The notes under the pieces were generated by a model that made no database searches, had not been told where the DNA came from, and saw only the letters and a program-made list of their open reading frames with translations. A DNA stretch of 64,000 nt from Streptomyces drozdowiczii (lineage in GTDB: Bacteria; Actinomycetota; Actinomycetes; Streptomycetales; Streptomycetaceae), in assembly GCF_026167665.1 (NCBI RefSeq), contig NZ_CP098740.1, positions 4,092,001 to 4,156,000 on the forward strand, written 5' to 3'. A program made the position numbers and the translations under genes. Position 1 is the first letter of the stretch; the number at the start of each line of letters is the position of its first letter. Positions 23,255 to 33,088 of the stretch are shown here, piece after piece.

Positions 23255-25011
23255 TCAGCTGTAGACGCCGAACTCGTAGAGGGAGTAGCCGTAGCCGGAG
23301 CCGCGCGCGGTGCCGTTGATACGGACGTAGCGGCCCGTGCCGGTGACGTCCAGGTCGTCGATGTCGCCGTTGCCGTCGGTCACGGTCTTGATCGTCGTCC
23401 AGTTCTGGCCGTCCTCCGACGTCTGGATCTCGTAGCCCTTCGCGTACGCCGGGTCCCACGCCAGCTGGACGTGCTTGATGGCCGTGGAGGTGCCCAGGTC
23501 GACCTGGAGCCACTGCGGGTCGCTCCAGTCGCTGGCCCAGCGGGTGTCGAACTTGCCGTCCACCGCGTTGTCCGCGCCGCACGGGCAGCCGCCGGTCGGG
23601 TCCGTCTGGAAGGAGGAGGCCGTGGCGGGCTTGCCCTGCGAGACGTTGGTGCCGTCCACCTTCGGCGGGATCACCTTGAGGGACTTGGTCTCGACGCCCA
23701 CGTTGCCGTGGCCGTCCCGGGCCTTCACGTACACCTTGTAGACGCCCGTCTTGCTCGGCGCCTTCGCGGTCAGCGTGCCGTCGCCGTTGTCCTTGGTCTC
23801 GGCGGGGACCAGGGCCTTGTTCTGGTCGATGTAGTTGCTGCTGAAGAGGACCTGGTACGTGATCGCGTCGCCGTCCGGGTCCGTGGTGTGCGTGCTGACG
23901 CGCACGTCGGAGCCGGTGGGGACGCCCTCGGTGGCGTTGTCGACGGTCATGTCGGAGATCACCGGCGGGGTGTTGTCACCGGAGGTGTCCGCGCCGTACG
24001 CCTTCTTCACCGCGTAGTACGAGAGCCGCTTCTCGCCGCCCGGCAGCAGGTTGAACCACACACCGCCGAAGTCGTCCTCGGTGCCGTAGTGGAACATCGT
24101 GGCGCCCAGGGCCACCCCCGTGTGCCCCGTGACGCAGCCCCATGCCTTGGTGTAACCCTCGGCCTTCGCGGCGTCGGTGGGCTCGTCCGGTACGCCGTTG
24201 GCGTCGTCGTCCACCTCCCACTCGCCGGCCGGGCCCGTCTCCGTGACGATGTACGGCTTGTCGTAACCGCCCTGCTCCCAGTCCGACTTGACGTTGCAGA
24301 CCGCGTCGTAGGCGTTGACCGCGTAGAGGTCCAGGTCCGGGGCGTTCTTCTTGTAGTACGGCCAGGCGCCGGTCCACGCGTCCGTGGAGGTGACCGGGTG
24401 GTTCGGGTCGACCTCGTGGATCTTCTTCGCGATGTCGTTGACGAAGGAGGTGTACGCGTTGCGCTGGGCCTCCAGTTCGTCGCCGCCGTAGCAGTTCTGC
24501 AGGCCGAGCGTGGACTCGTTGCCCACGTTCCACATCAGCACGCCGGGGTTGTCCTTGTAGGTGTCGACCCACTTCGGGAACTCGGCGAGCATGTCGTTCT
24601 TGTACTGCGTGTCCGTCAGGTAGTTGACGCAGCCGCCGCTGCCGGGGCCGCCGCCGGGCTGGAGCCAGAAACCGGCGATCACCTTGACGCCGTTGGCCGC
24701 CGCCGTGTCGAACAGCGGCTTGCTGGTGGCGTCCGTGCCCCAGGTGCGGATCGTGTTGACGCCCATCGACGCCAGGTCCGGCAGATACTTCCCGGCGTCC
24801 GCGACCGAGGGGCCCCAGGTGAGGCCCTTGACCGTATACGGCGAACCGTCCACCGTCAGCTGCCAGTTGCCCTGGGAGCCGGTGACCTTCACGACGTTCC
24901 CGGCCGCCTGCGCCGCCGGTGCCTGGAGGGCGAGCAGTCCGCCGCCCAGCAGCGCCGCCGCCGCTACGGGGGCGATCAGGCGGCGGGTCGTACGGGTGGG
25001 GGATGGTGCAT
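23255..25011 (-). CDS. Secreted clan-A glycoside hydrolase with F5/8-type carbohydrate-binding domain, apparent frameshift
   Basis: After one added C in the run at 24998-25002, ATG 25011 (RBS AAGGAG) opens a 585-aa protein whose signal peptide has TRRLIAPVAAAALLGG and AQAAG near the cleavage site. Residues about 40-330 form a TIM barrel, with acid/base Glu in MWNVGNES and nucleophile Glu in IVTETGPAGEWE. A linker domain (TPPVISDMTVDN, Ig/cadherin-like, about 345-440) follows. A C-terminal discoidin/CBM32-type domain begins NVSQGKPATASSFQ. It acts outside the cell on a glucan or mannan; the exact specificity is unclear. A LacI-type operator at 25096-25109 lies upstream. Confidence 0.85.
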
Positions 25012-25095
25012 GTGTCTCTCTCCTTGCGGGTGGGGGGAGTTGGGGGGATGGGGAGGTGGTGCTGTGCGCGCGCGGTCCGGGGCCTCCGCGATCTT

Positions 25096-25109
25096 GGAGA
25101 GCGCTCTCC
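25096..25109. promoter_or_regulatory. LacI-type operator upstream of glycoside hydrolase
   Basis: GGAGAGCGCTCTCC is a perfect 14-bp palindrome with the central CG of LacI-family sites. It is 85 bp upstream of the glycoside hydrolase start. The 18-bp context (TCTTGGAGAGCGCTCTCC) is identical to that at 26341-26358. Confidence 0.8.
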
Positions 25110-25160
25110 GGTGTGGGCCGAAAAAAGGCCCCGGACCTGTGGGGGTGCGCGCGGTGCCGG

Positions 25161-26260
25161 CTAAGGCAGCTCGTAGTTCCCGTCGAGCACCGCGCCCTTG
25201 TCGGGGTGGTTCTCGTCGTAGCCGTGCGGGTCGCACTGGAGGCCGCCCTTGATGCAGTGGGTGACCATCGCGTCCAGCGTGGCGGTGTCCCAGCCGTTCA
25301 TGAAGTCGTAGTGGAACGAGAAGCCCGCCCCGCTCGCCAGCTTCACCTGCGACATGTCGCCGTTGACCGGCCACGCCATCTTGAACTCGATCATCGGCAG
25401 CGCGACCGGGTGGTCCGCCGGGCAGGAGTTGTAGTTGGCTCCGCCCGCGACCGGGTACGCCATGTGGCTCTTGTGGTCCGGCGTGTCCAGGTGGATGCCG
25501 TCCCAGCAACTCGGCGCCTGGAGGCGCAGGTTGAGCTGCACGTCCCGGCGGTCGGGGCAGCTGGCCGGGAAGTTGTAGTTCTTGAAGGAGTCACCGCACT
25601 CCCAGCCCTCGACGGTGCCCTTCAGGTTCTTGAACTCCTCCTGGCTCTGCATCGGGCTGCCGACCACGTACCGCAGGCCCTTGGGGAAGGGGCGCACGCT
25701 GCGGTAGTCGGTCACACCCGACTTGTAGTAGATGGTCTGGACGCCGTCCGGGAGGACCTTGGTGTCCCCTTGAACAGGCTCGGCATCCAGTAGCCCGACT
25801 TGTCACCGGGCGCCAGGCATGTGGTGTCGCCCGACTCCAGCGAGGCGGCGGTGGTGTACGCGTCCGTCGTGGTGTTGCCCATGAACGTGTGGTCGTGGGA
25901 CTTGCCGGGCTGGCCCGGGTAGACGATCGGGTCGTCCGGCGCGGTGTGCGTGGGGGCGCACTTGGCCTGGAACTCGTGGAAGTACGCCGTCGGCGGGACG
26001 TCCATCGAGGGGGTGACCCCGGTGACCGGCGGGTCGGCCATGATGTAGCCGTCCCCGTCCGGGTCGTCGCCGGACGCCTTGGTGGACGCCGGCATGCCGG
26101 GCATCCCCGGCATCGAGTAGGCCGCGTGCTCGGTGTGCGCGGCGGCGCTCGTCTCGGGGGCCGCGTTCGCCGTCGCGGCGATCCCGGCGATCCCGGCGGT
26201 GGTCAGGCTCAGCGAGGTGAACAAGAGCAGTCCGGTGAGGGTTCTGGACCTCCGTGGCAT
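25161..26260 (-). CDS. Secreted DUF1996 protein, apparent frameshift
   Basis: One added base in the run at 25766-25769 joins two frames into a 366-aa protein. The start at ATG 26260 follows AGGAGG. A signal peptide (LTGLLLFTSLSLTTAGIAG, ANAA cleavage region) precedes a Met/Pro-rich linker (SMPGMPGMPA). The DUF1996 domain has the conserved start FHEFQAKCAP, then GKSHDHTFMGN and the C-terminal HKSHMAYPV. DUF1996 occurs in secreted fungal and actinomycete proteins linked to biomass growth, with unknown activity. It shares its operator sequence with the glycoside hydrolase gene, suggesting a joint polysaccharide response. Confidence 0.85.
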
Positions 26261-26344
26261 GGAGACCTCCTGCTGCGTCGTGGGGGAGCGTGGGGTGGGG
26301 GAGGGCGCCCGGCCGGGGAGGACGGAAGCACTGCGGTCATTCTT

Positions 26345-26358
26345 GGAGAGCGCTCTCC
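26345..26358. promoter_or_regulatory. LacI-type operator upstream of DUF1996 gene
   Basis: GGAGAGCGCTCTCC is the same perfect palindrome as at 25096, 85 bp upstream of the DUF1996 start, which is also the spacing seen for the glycoside hydrolase. The regulator itself is not in the window. Confidence 0.8.
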
Positions 26359-26416
26359 CGTGTTTCTGGAGTGTTCCGTCCCTGACAAGAGCGTGTCAAT
26401 ACTTCGTGTCGTCACT

Positions 26417-27307
26417 TCATGAGTCCTCCCCGTCCTTCACGGGGATGCCGAGCGCCGCCAGGAACGCCGTCGCGGCCGGGGTGCGGCCGGACCGGCTCCA
26501 GGCGGCGTGCTGGACGCGGACCGGCGCGTCGGAGACCTCGACCGCGACGATGCCGGGGAGTCGGACGGCGTACGCGGGCGGCAGCATCGCCACCGCCAGG
26601 CCCGGGGTGACGAGGCTCGCGATGTAATCCGCGGTGGTGACCTCGAAGGCGACGTCCCGGACGAGTCCGGCGGCGGCGAACGCCTGGTCGGTCTGGGCGC
26701 GTCCGGCCGTGCCCGCCGGGAAGTCCACGAAGACCTCGGAGGCGAGTCTCCGCAGGTCCACGGAGGCCGCCCCGGCCAGCGGATGGTCCGGGGCGACGAC
26801 GGCGACGAGCCGGTCGCGGGCCAGTTCGTGGCGGCCGACGCCCCGGGGCGCCGCGGTCGCGGGCAGCCCGAGGAAGGCCACGTCGAGGGCGCCCTCGCGG
26901 ACCTGCTCGACCAGCTCGTCGCTGGCCCCCACGCGCAGGCTGACCCGCACCTGGGGGTGGCGGCGGCGGAAGTCGCCCAGGGCGGCCGGGATGTCGACGG
27001 CGGTGACCGTCGGGATCAGGCCCACCGCGAGCCGGCCGCGCACCTCGCCGACCGCCGCCGCGACCTCGGCGGCGGCGCGCTCGGCGGCCTCCAGGCACTG
27101 GCGGGCGGCCGGGAGGAACGCCTCGCCGGCCGGGGTGAGCCGCACCCGGCGGGTGGTCCGCTCGAAGAGGCGCCCGCCCAACTCCCTTTCCAGGCGGGCG
27201 ATCTGGTGGCTCAGGGCCGACTGCACGACGAGGCACCGCTCGGCGGCCCGGGTGAAGCTGCCGGTCTCGGCCACGGCGATCACGTAACGCATCTGCTGGA
27301 GCTCCAT
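26417..27307 (-). CDS. LysR-family regulator
   Basis: The ~296-aa protein has a classical LysR HTH (MELQQMRYVIAVAETGSFTR, then QSALSHQIARLERELGGRLF) and the substrate-binding domain. ATG 27307 gives the family's usual N-terminus; ATG 27322 would add five residues. It is divergent from an EamA exporter plus NAD(P)-binding protein with a gap of about 90 bp, the likely target operon. The inducer is unknown. Confidence 0.9.
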   Translation of the reverse strand: MELQQMRYVIAVAETGSFTRAAERCLVVQSALSHQIARLERELGGRLFERTTRRVRLTPAGEAFLPAARQCLEAAERAAAEVAAAVGEVRGRLAVGLIPTVTAVDIPAALGDFRRRHPQVRVSLRVGASDELVEQVREGALDVAFLGLPATAAPRGVGRHELARDRLVAVVAPDHPLAGAASVDLRRLASEVFVDFPAGTAGRAQTDQAFAAAGLVRDVAFEVTTADYIASLVTPGLAVAMLPPAYAVRLPGIVAVEVSDAPVRVQHAAWSRSGRTPAATAFLAALGIPVKDGEDS

Positions 27308-27398
27308 GGGTGCATCGTCCATTCATCGTGGATCGAGATCAATGCGGTGACGGACATGTGTTGGACTCATCAATGGGCCCGGACCGAGACTTCGGACC

Positions 27399-28307
27399 AT
27401 GACAAGTCGACCCACGGCGCTGTCCCGTACCGCCCTGACCGCGCTCGCCCCGGCGGTGTGGGGCACGACCTACATCGTCACCACGGAGTTCCTGCCGGCC
27501 GGGCACCCGCTGTTCGCCGGTTTCCTGCGCGCCCTGCCCGCCGGTCTCATCGCCCTCGCCGTCACCCGCACGCTGCCGCGCGGCGCCTGGTGGGGGAAGG
27601 CGGCGGTGCTCGGGGTGCTCAACATCGGGCTCTTCCTGCCGCTGCTGTTCATCGCGGCGGAACGGCTCCCGGGCGGTGTCGCCGCCACCCTGGGCGCCGC
27701 GCAACCGCTCGTCGTCGCCGTCCTCGCGGTGGCCGTCCTCCGCCAACCGCTGTCCGCCCGCCCCCTGGTGTGGGGCGTTACGGGGGTGCTCGGCGTCGGC
27801 CTGGTGGTCATCGGGCCCGGGGCGGAGCTGGACGCGGCCGGGGTGGCGGCCGGTCTCGCCGGGGCCGCGACGATGGGGCTCGGCGTGACGCTCACCAAGC
27901 GGTGGGGGCGCCCCGAGGGCGTCGGCCCGCTCGCCTTCACCGGCTGGCAGCTCACCGCCGGGGGCCTCTTCCTGGCGCCGGTGACCTTCCTCGCCGAGGG
28001 CGCCCCGCCCGCGATCGACGGCCGCGCGGCGCTCGGCTACCTCTGGCTGGGCCTGGTCGGCGGGCTGCTGACGTACGCCCTGTGGTTCCGGGGGATCGGC
28101 GCGCTGCCGGTGACCTCGGTCGCCGTCCTCGGACTGCTCTCGCCGCTCGTCGCTGCCGGTCTCGGCGCGCTCGTCCTCGGCCAGACGCTCGGCCCGGTCC
28201 AGCTGGCGGGCTTCGCGCTCGCCCTCGCCTCGGTCGTCGGGGGCCAGCTCCCGGGGCGCGCCCCTGTCGTCCTCCCCACTCCCGTACCGGAAAGGGCCCC
28301 TCGATGA
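27399..28307 (+). CDS. EamA/DMT-family exporter
   Basis: This 302-aa membrane protein has ten hydrophobic helices in two EamA repeats (about residues 10-140 and 150-285; second repeat includes VTSVAVLGLLSPLVAAGLGA). Family members export amino acids or metabolites (RhaT/YedA type). The next gene overlaps by 4 bp (ATGA). The divergent LysR gene probably regulates it. A Pro-rich tail follows the last helix. Confidence 0.9.
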   Translation: MTSRPTALSRTALTALAPAVWGTTYIVTTEFLPAGHPLFAGFLRALPAGLIALAVTRTLPRGAWWGKAAVLGVLNIGLFLPLLFIAAERLPGGVAATLGAAQPLVVAVLAVAVLRQPLSARPLVWGVTGVLGVGLVVIGPGAELDAAGVAAGLAGAATMGLGVTLTKRWGRPEGVGPLAFTGWQLTAGGLFLAPVTFLAEGAPPAIDGRAALGYLWLGLVGGLLTYALWFRGIGALPVTSVAVLGLLSPLVAAGLGALVLGQTLGPVQLAGFALALASVVGGQLPGRAPVVLPTPVPERAPR

Positions 28308-28939
28308 GGATCGCCGTTCTCGGAGCCGCAGGCATGGCCGGCTCCCGTGTCGTCACCGAAGCCGCGCACCGGGGCCACGCGCTCCTCGCGGTCTACCGCT
28401 CCACCCGCCCGGACACCCTGCCGCCCGGCGTCACCCCGGTGGCGGGCGACGCGGACGACACCGACGCGATGCGCGCCCTGTTCGACGGGGCCGACGCGGT
28501 GGTGGCCGCGACCCGTCCGCCCCAGGGGCGCGAGCACACCATCGCGGCGACCACGACCGCGCTGCTCGACGCGGCGGCGAAGACCGGGACGCGCGTCCTG
28601 GTGATCGGCGGCGCGGGCCCGCTGGCGGTCCCCGGGCAGCCCGGGCGGCTGGTGGTGGACGACCCCGCGTACGTACCGCCGCAGTGGCGCACGGTCGCCG
28701 CCGCCAGCTCCGCCCAGCTCGCCGCCTGCCGGGCGCACCCGGCGGCCGACTGGACCTACGTCAGCCCGCCCGCCGTCCTGGAGCCGGGCCCCCGCACGGG
28801 TGCGTACCGCCGGGGCACGACCACCCTCCTCACGGCGGAGGACGGCGCGTCCCGCATCGCGGTGGAGGACCTGGCGGTGGCGGTGCTGGACGAGCTGGAA
28901 CGGCCGCGCGGGGAGCGGCACTTCACGGTGGGCTACTGA
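28304..28939 (+). CDS. NAD(P)-binding (NmrA/atypical SDR) protein
   Basis: The 211-aa Rossmann protein starts with the dinucleotide motif MRIAVLGAAGMAGSRV and has VVAATRPPQ and a typical C-terminal EDLAVAVLDELE segment of the NAD(P)H-binding/YwnB-like group. It lacks a clear YxxxK pair, so it may be a redox sensor or a flavin reductase-like enzyme. It is coupled to the EamA gene through a 4-bp overlap and overlaps the convergent Nudix gene by 7 bp at its 3' end. Confidence 0.85.
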   Translation: MRIAVLGAAGMAGSRVVTEAAHRGHALLAVYRSTRPDTLPPGVTPVAGDADDTDAMRALFDGADAVVAATRPPQGREHTIAATTTALLDAAAKTGTRVLVIGGAGPLAVPGQPGRLVVDDPAYVPPQWRTVAAASSAQLAACRAHPAADWTYVSPPAVLEPGPRTGAYRRGTTTLLTAEDGASRIAVEDLAVAVLDELERPRGERHFTVGY

Positions 28940-29457
28940 GCGCCGGGGGCGGCCCGCAGCGCGGCGGCGATCCTGTCGTGGATCAGGAAGTCGGCGGGGT
29001 CGCGGTTCTCCTTGAGCCGGTCCAGGTCCCCGGGGCCGAACCAGCCGTAATCGCTGATCTTGGCCCACTCCAGGGCGGGGCGGTCCAGGTCGCCGTCGAC
29101 CTCCACGAGGTAGTCCGCCTCGTGGCGCAGCCCGCCGCCGTCGTCGCCGGTCCAGCTGGTGACGCCGAGCAGGGTCCGGAGCCTGCGCAGGCGCCATCCC
29201 GTCTCCTCGGCCACCTCCCGGGCGAGGGCGGTCAACAGGGTCTCGCCGGGCTCCACATGGCCGCCCACGATGTCCCAGCAGCCGGGGAACAGCCGTTGGC
29301 GGGGGCCGCGCTTCTGCGCGAAGGCGCGGCCCTGTCCGTCGAGGATCACCGCGCCGACGGCCCACGTCTCGCCGTCGGCGGGGACCGGGACGTCGACGCC
29401 GGGGTCGACCAGGACGTCCGGGCCCGGCGCGCCGGGCCCCTGGTCCGCCGGGGTCAC
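28933..29457 (-). CDS. Nudix hydrolase
   Basis: The 174-aa protein has a Nudix box in GGHVEPGETLLTALAREVAEETGW-like order (G at about residue 65, REVAEE core). It is of the MutT/isopentenyl-type short class with the substrate-side segment QKRGPRQRLFPGCWD. GTG 29457 overlaps the PBP stop (GTGA), so it is translated with the PBP. Substrate is undetermined. No sequence relation to the other Nudix gene at 15.4 kb beyond the box is evident. Confidence 0.9.
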   Translation of the reverse strand: MTPADQGPGAPGPDVLVDPGVDVPVPADGETWAVGAVILDGQGRAFAQKRGPRQRLFPGCWDIVGGHVEPGETLLTALAREVAEETGWRLRRLRTLLGVTSWTGDDGGGLRHEADYLVEVDGDLDRPALEWAKISDYGWFGPGDLDRLKENRDPADFLIHDRIAAALRAAPGAQ

Positions 29458-31102
29458 GGCCCCGCCCGCAGGACCTCCGCGACGACCGGGCCCGCCGCGT
29501 CGCCGCCGTGGCCGCCGGACTGGACCAGCGCCGCGGCCGCCAGGTCGTTGCTGAAGCCGGTGAACCAGCTGTCGGAGGTGGCGTGGCCGTCGACCTCCGC
29601 CGAGCCCGTCTTGGCGCCCTTGTCGCCGCCGACGCTCGCCATGGCCTGGGTCCCGGTGCCCTCGGGGCGGTCGCGGTGTAGCGCAGCATCTCCTTGAGCT
29701 GGCCGGAGACGCCGGGCGGCAGCGGGGTCGCGGTGGCGAAGGTCCGGTTGTCCAGGGACTGCGCCACGATGAACGGCTGCCGGAAGCGGCCGTTGACGGC
29801 GGTGGCGGTCACCGAGGCCATGTTGAGCGGGTTCATCTGGATCTTGCCCTGGCCGATGAACGAGGCGGCGGTCTCGGCGCCTGAGGACTCGGGGACCTTG
29901 CCGTCGACGGTGGCGATGCCCGTCTGCCAGTTCCGGCCGATGCCGAAGTACTGCTCCGCCTCGACGGCCAGTGCGGTGTCCCGCTTGTCCTTCAGGGGCG
30001 CGACCGGCTTGATGAAGGCGGTGTTGCACGACCGCGCGAAGGCCGTCTTCAGGGTCGCGCTCGGCATCGAGAAGTTGTCCAGGTTGTGGAAGGTGACACC
30101 CTCCCAGCTCACCTGGGACGGGCACGCCACGGCACTGTTCGCACTGCCCAGGCCATTCTGGATGATCATCGCGGACGTGATGATCTTCATCGTCGAGCCG
30201 GGAGCCACCGCACCGCTGCGGGACGTCTCAAAGCCGGTCGGCGGGTTGTTGGCGATCGCCCGGATCGCGCCCGTCGACGGCTCGACGGCGGCGACCGACG
30301 CCTTCTCGAACTTCTTCACGCCCCGCTCGGCCGCCGCCTGCACCTTCGCGTCCAGCGTCGTCTCCACCCGGCCCGACTTGCCCTTGACCAGGGTCAGCAG
30401 CGTCTTGTTCACCCCGTCGGCGTTCGCGCTGTTGATCCAGGTCTCGATGCCCGTCGTGCCGCCGGCCTTCTCGCCGTACTTCTTGCGCAGCTCGTCCAGG
30501 ATGCCGGCGAGCGACGGGTACTTCTCCTTGGTGAGCACCTGCCCGTTGCGGTCGACCGCCTCGATCGACGCGGTGGAGGACTCGCCGGTCTCCAGCGACT
30601 CGCCCTTGGCGAGGTCCGGGTGGATGACGGAGGGTTCCCAGTCCACCAGCGGGCGGCCCGTGGTCAGTCCGCGTACGACGGTGAGCTTCGAGGCGTACGA
30701 CCAGGACTTCGTCGCGCCCTTGTACGAGACGGTCGCCTTCACGGTGTACGGGACCGTCGAGCCGGTCGCCCTGCCCGGGGTGATCACGGCCTTGGTGACG
30801 TGCGCCGTGTCGCTGTAACCGGTCAGCGCGGTCTCCGCGTCCGCCTTGTTGTTGGTGAGCGCCGCCGCGACCGTCCCCTCGCCCTCCGCCCAGGCGGCGA
30901 GGAACTTCTTCGAGGTGTCGGCGATCTCCTCCTTGGTGACCGGACCCGACCTCACCTCGGAGGAGTCGGCGGCCGTGCTCGTGTTGCCGCCGACACCGCT
31001 GTCCCCGAGCCCGTCCAGGATGTTGTACGCCCCGTACCCCACCCCGCTCAGCACGAGTGCGAACACCCCGCCGACTATGCCTACCTTCGCCCCACTGCGC
31101 AT
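29454..31102 (-). CDS. Penicillin-binding transpeptidase with MecA-type N-terminal domain, apparent frameshift
   Basis: One base added to the G-run at 29664-29667 restores a 549-aa class B PBP. It has one membrane anchor (residues 7-28), an NTF2-like MecA_N domain (about 50-160), a dimerisation domain, and the transpeptidase with STMK (nucleophile), SCN and KTGSAE motifs. PBPs of this form crosslink peptidoglycan on the outer face of the membrane, and Streptomyces has several, some for sporulation. The KTG motif lies after the frameshift, so as read the enzyme would be inactive; base-call error is likelier. The start is ATG 31102. Confidence 0.88.
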
Positions 31103-31248
31103 TCCCTTACGTCCCCATCCCCCGGAGCCTGCTTCTTGAACACGTTCAAGAAGGCTGTACGGGGCACCCTACGGGACCGTAGTGACAGGAGTACCGGTTG
31201 TTATCGGAATGCGACGCGGACATGCCGTGAATGGCGGGATGGGGCCGC

Positions 31249-33027
31249 TCAGATCCAGGTGTCCAGCCACATCCGGTCGCGCCACGCGTCCTCCGGGATC
31301 GGCGTCCCCGTGAACAGCGGCCAGAAGTAGATGAAGTTCCAGATGATCAGCAGCACCAGGACCCCGGCCGCTACCGCGCCCAGCGTCCGCCGCCGCTCCC
31401 CGGAGGGGTCGGGTTTCGCGAGCCCGAGTTCGTACCGCGGTCCCGTCTCCGCCGCCGGCCCCAGCATCGCGCCGATCATCATCGACACCGCCAGGCACAG
31501 GAACGGCACGAACACGACCGCGTAGAACAGGAAGATCGTGCGCTCCTGGTACAGGAACCACGGCACCCACCCCGCGGCCACCCCGCAGGCGATCGCGCCC
31601 GCCCGCCAGTCGCGGCGGAAGATCCAGCGCCACAGCACGTACACCAGGGCGAAGCAGGCCGCCCACCACAGCAGCGGTGTCCCGAGCGCCAGCACCTCGC
31701 GGGAGCACTTCCCGGTCACCGACTCGGCGCAGCCGTTCTGCTCCTCGTAGAAGTACGAGACCGGCCGGCCCAGCACGATCCAGCTCCACGGGTTGGACTG
31801 GTACGTGTGCCCGGACGTGAGGTGCACATGGAAGTCGTACACCTGGTGCTCGTAGTGCCACAGGCTGCGCACCCAGTCCGGCAGCCAGGTCCAGCTGCCG
31901 CCCTTGCCGTCCGTCGTCGCCCAGTCCCGGAAGTAGCCGTGCCGGTCCGGCGAGTTCCGGACGATCCAGCCCGTCCAGGACGCGAGGTACGTGGCCAGCG
32001 CGACCGGGACCACCGAGACGAACGCCGGGAGCACGTCCCGCAGCAGCACCGCCGTGTACGGGCGCACGGCCCCGGCGGTGCGGCGCGCGCCCGCGTCCCA
32101 CAACACCGTCATCAGGCCGAACGCGACCATGATGTACAGGCCGTTCCACTTCGTCGCGGCGGCCAGGCCCAGCGAGACACCGGCAGCGATCCGCCAGGGC
32201 CGCCAGCCCAGGCGCAGGTGCTCGGCGACCTTGGTGTCCGGGCGCAGCACCCCGTCCTCGTCCACCGGCAGCGCCGCCGCGAGCCGGCGCCTGGCCCAGT
32301 CGCGGTCGATCAGCAGGCAGCCGAACGCGGCCAGCACGAAGAACATCAGCACCAGGTCGAGCAGCGCGGTGCGGCTCATCACGAAGTGCAGCCCGTCCAC
32401 CGCGAGCAGCGCGCCCGCCAGGCAGCCGAGGAACGTCGAGCGGAACAGCCTGCGGCCGATCCGGCACAGCATCAGCACCGACAGCGTGCCGAGCACGGCG
32501 ACCATGAACCGCCAGCCGAACGGCGTGAACCCGAACAGCTGCTCGCCGAGCCCGATGATCCACTTGCCGGCCGGCGGGTGCACCACATACCCGGGATCGG
32601 TCGGCACGGGCACCTGCGAGGGGTCGTTCAGGATCAGCTTGTCGACGTCCTTGGGCCACGCCCCCTCGTACCCCTGGTTGATCAGCGCCCAGGAGTCCTT
32701 CGCGTAATACGTCTCGTCGAATATCACCGCGTGCGGGCTGCCCAGCTTCCAGAAGCGCAGCACCCCCGCGACCGCCGCGACCAGCAGCGGACCGCCCCAC
32801 GCCGCCCAGCGCACCAGCCGGTCCGCGAGCAGCGGCGGCACGCCGAGCACCGCCCACAGCTGGTTCCCGGGCCGGGTGTACGGCGGGTTCAGCCGCTCCC
32901 GCAGCCCGATTCCGGGGCGCGGGGAATGGCCGAAGCGGCGCAGCCGCCGCTGCCAGGAGGTCGGCTCCGGGCCGTGCTGTTCCCCGGCGTCTTGGCCCTG
33001 CCGGGCTTCGGGCGCAGTACTCGTCAC
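31249..33027 (-). CDS. Protein O-mannosyltransferase (Pmt)
   Basis: The 592-aa GT39 membrane protein has about 11 helices. The first periplasmic loop holds the catalytic FDETYYAKD (DE pair near residue 90), and a conserved KWNGLY segment follows the middle helices. It transfers mannose from polyprenyl-phosphate mannose to secreted proteins, working with the Sec translocon. In Streptomyces, Pmt supports cell-envelope integrity and phage reception (established knowledge). GTG 33027 is the start; the open frame upstream overlaps rsmI and is not coding. It is divergent from rsmI, as in other streptomycetes. Confidence 0.92.
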   Translation of the reverse strand: MTSTAPEARQGQDAGEQHGPEPTSWQRRLRRFGHSPRPGIGLRERLNPPYTRPGNQLWAVLGVPPLLADRLVRWAAWGGPLLVAAVAGVLRFWKLGSPHAVIFDETYYAKDSWALINQGYEGAWPKDVDKLILNDPSQVPVPTDPGYVVHPPAGKWIIGLGEQLFGFTPFGWRFMVAVLGTLSVLMLCRIGRRLFRSTFLGCLAGALLAVDGLHFVMSRTALLDLVLMFFVLAAFGCLLIDRDWARRRLAAALPVDEDGVLRPDTKVAEHLRLGWRPWRIAAGVSLGLAAATKWNGLYIMVAFGLMTVLWDAGARRTAGAVRPYTAVLLRDVLPAFVSVVPVALATYLASWTGWIVRNSPDRHGYFRDWATTDGKGGSWTWLPDWVRSLWHYEHQVYDFHVHLTSGHTYQSNPWSWIVLGRPVSYFYEEQNGCAESVTGKCSREVLALGTPLLWWAACFALVYVLWRWIFRRDWRAGAIACGVAAGWVPWFLYQERTIFLFYAVVFVPFLCLAVSMMIGAMLGPAAETGPRYELGLAKPDPSGERRRTLGAVAAGVLVLLIIWNFIYFWPLFTGTPIPEDAWRDRMWLDTWI

Positions 33028-33088
33028 CGCGCCATCGTAGGGAACGCGTCTGTGGGAGAGGTGTTGCCCGTGCGGGAGGATGGGGCTT

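Noticed and set aside
29454..31102. True pseudogene calls for the PBP, galK, desaturase, TetR and other frameshifted genes
   Set aside because: Each needs exactly one base, mostly in a homopolymer, and has no other decay; error in the consensus is the simpler account.
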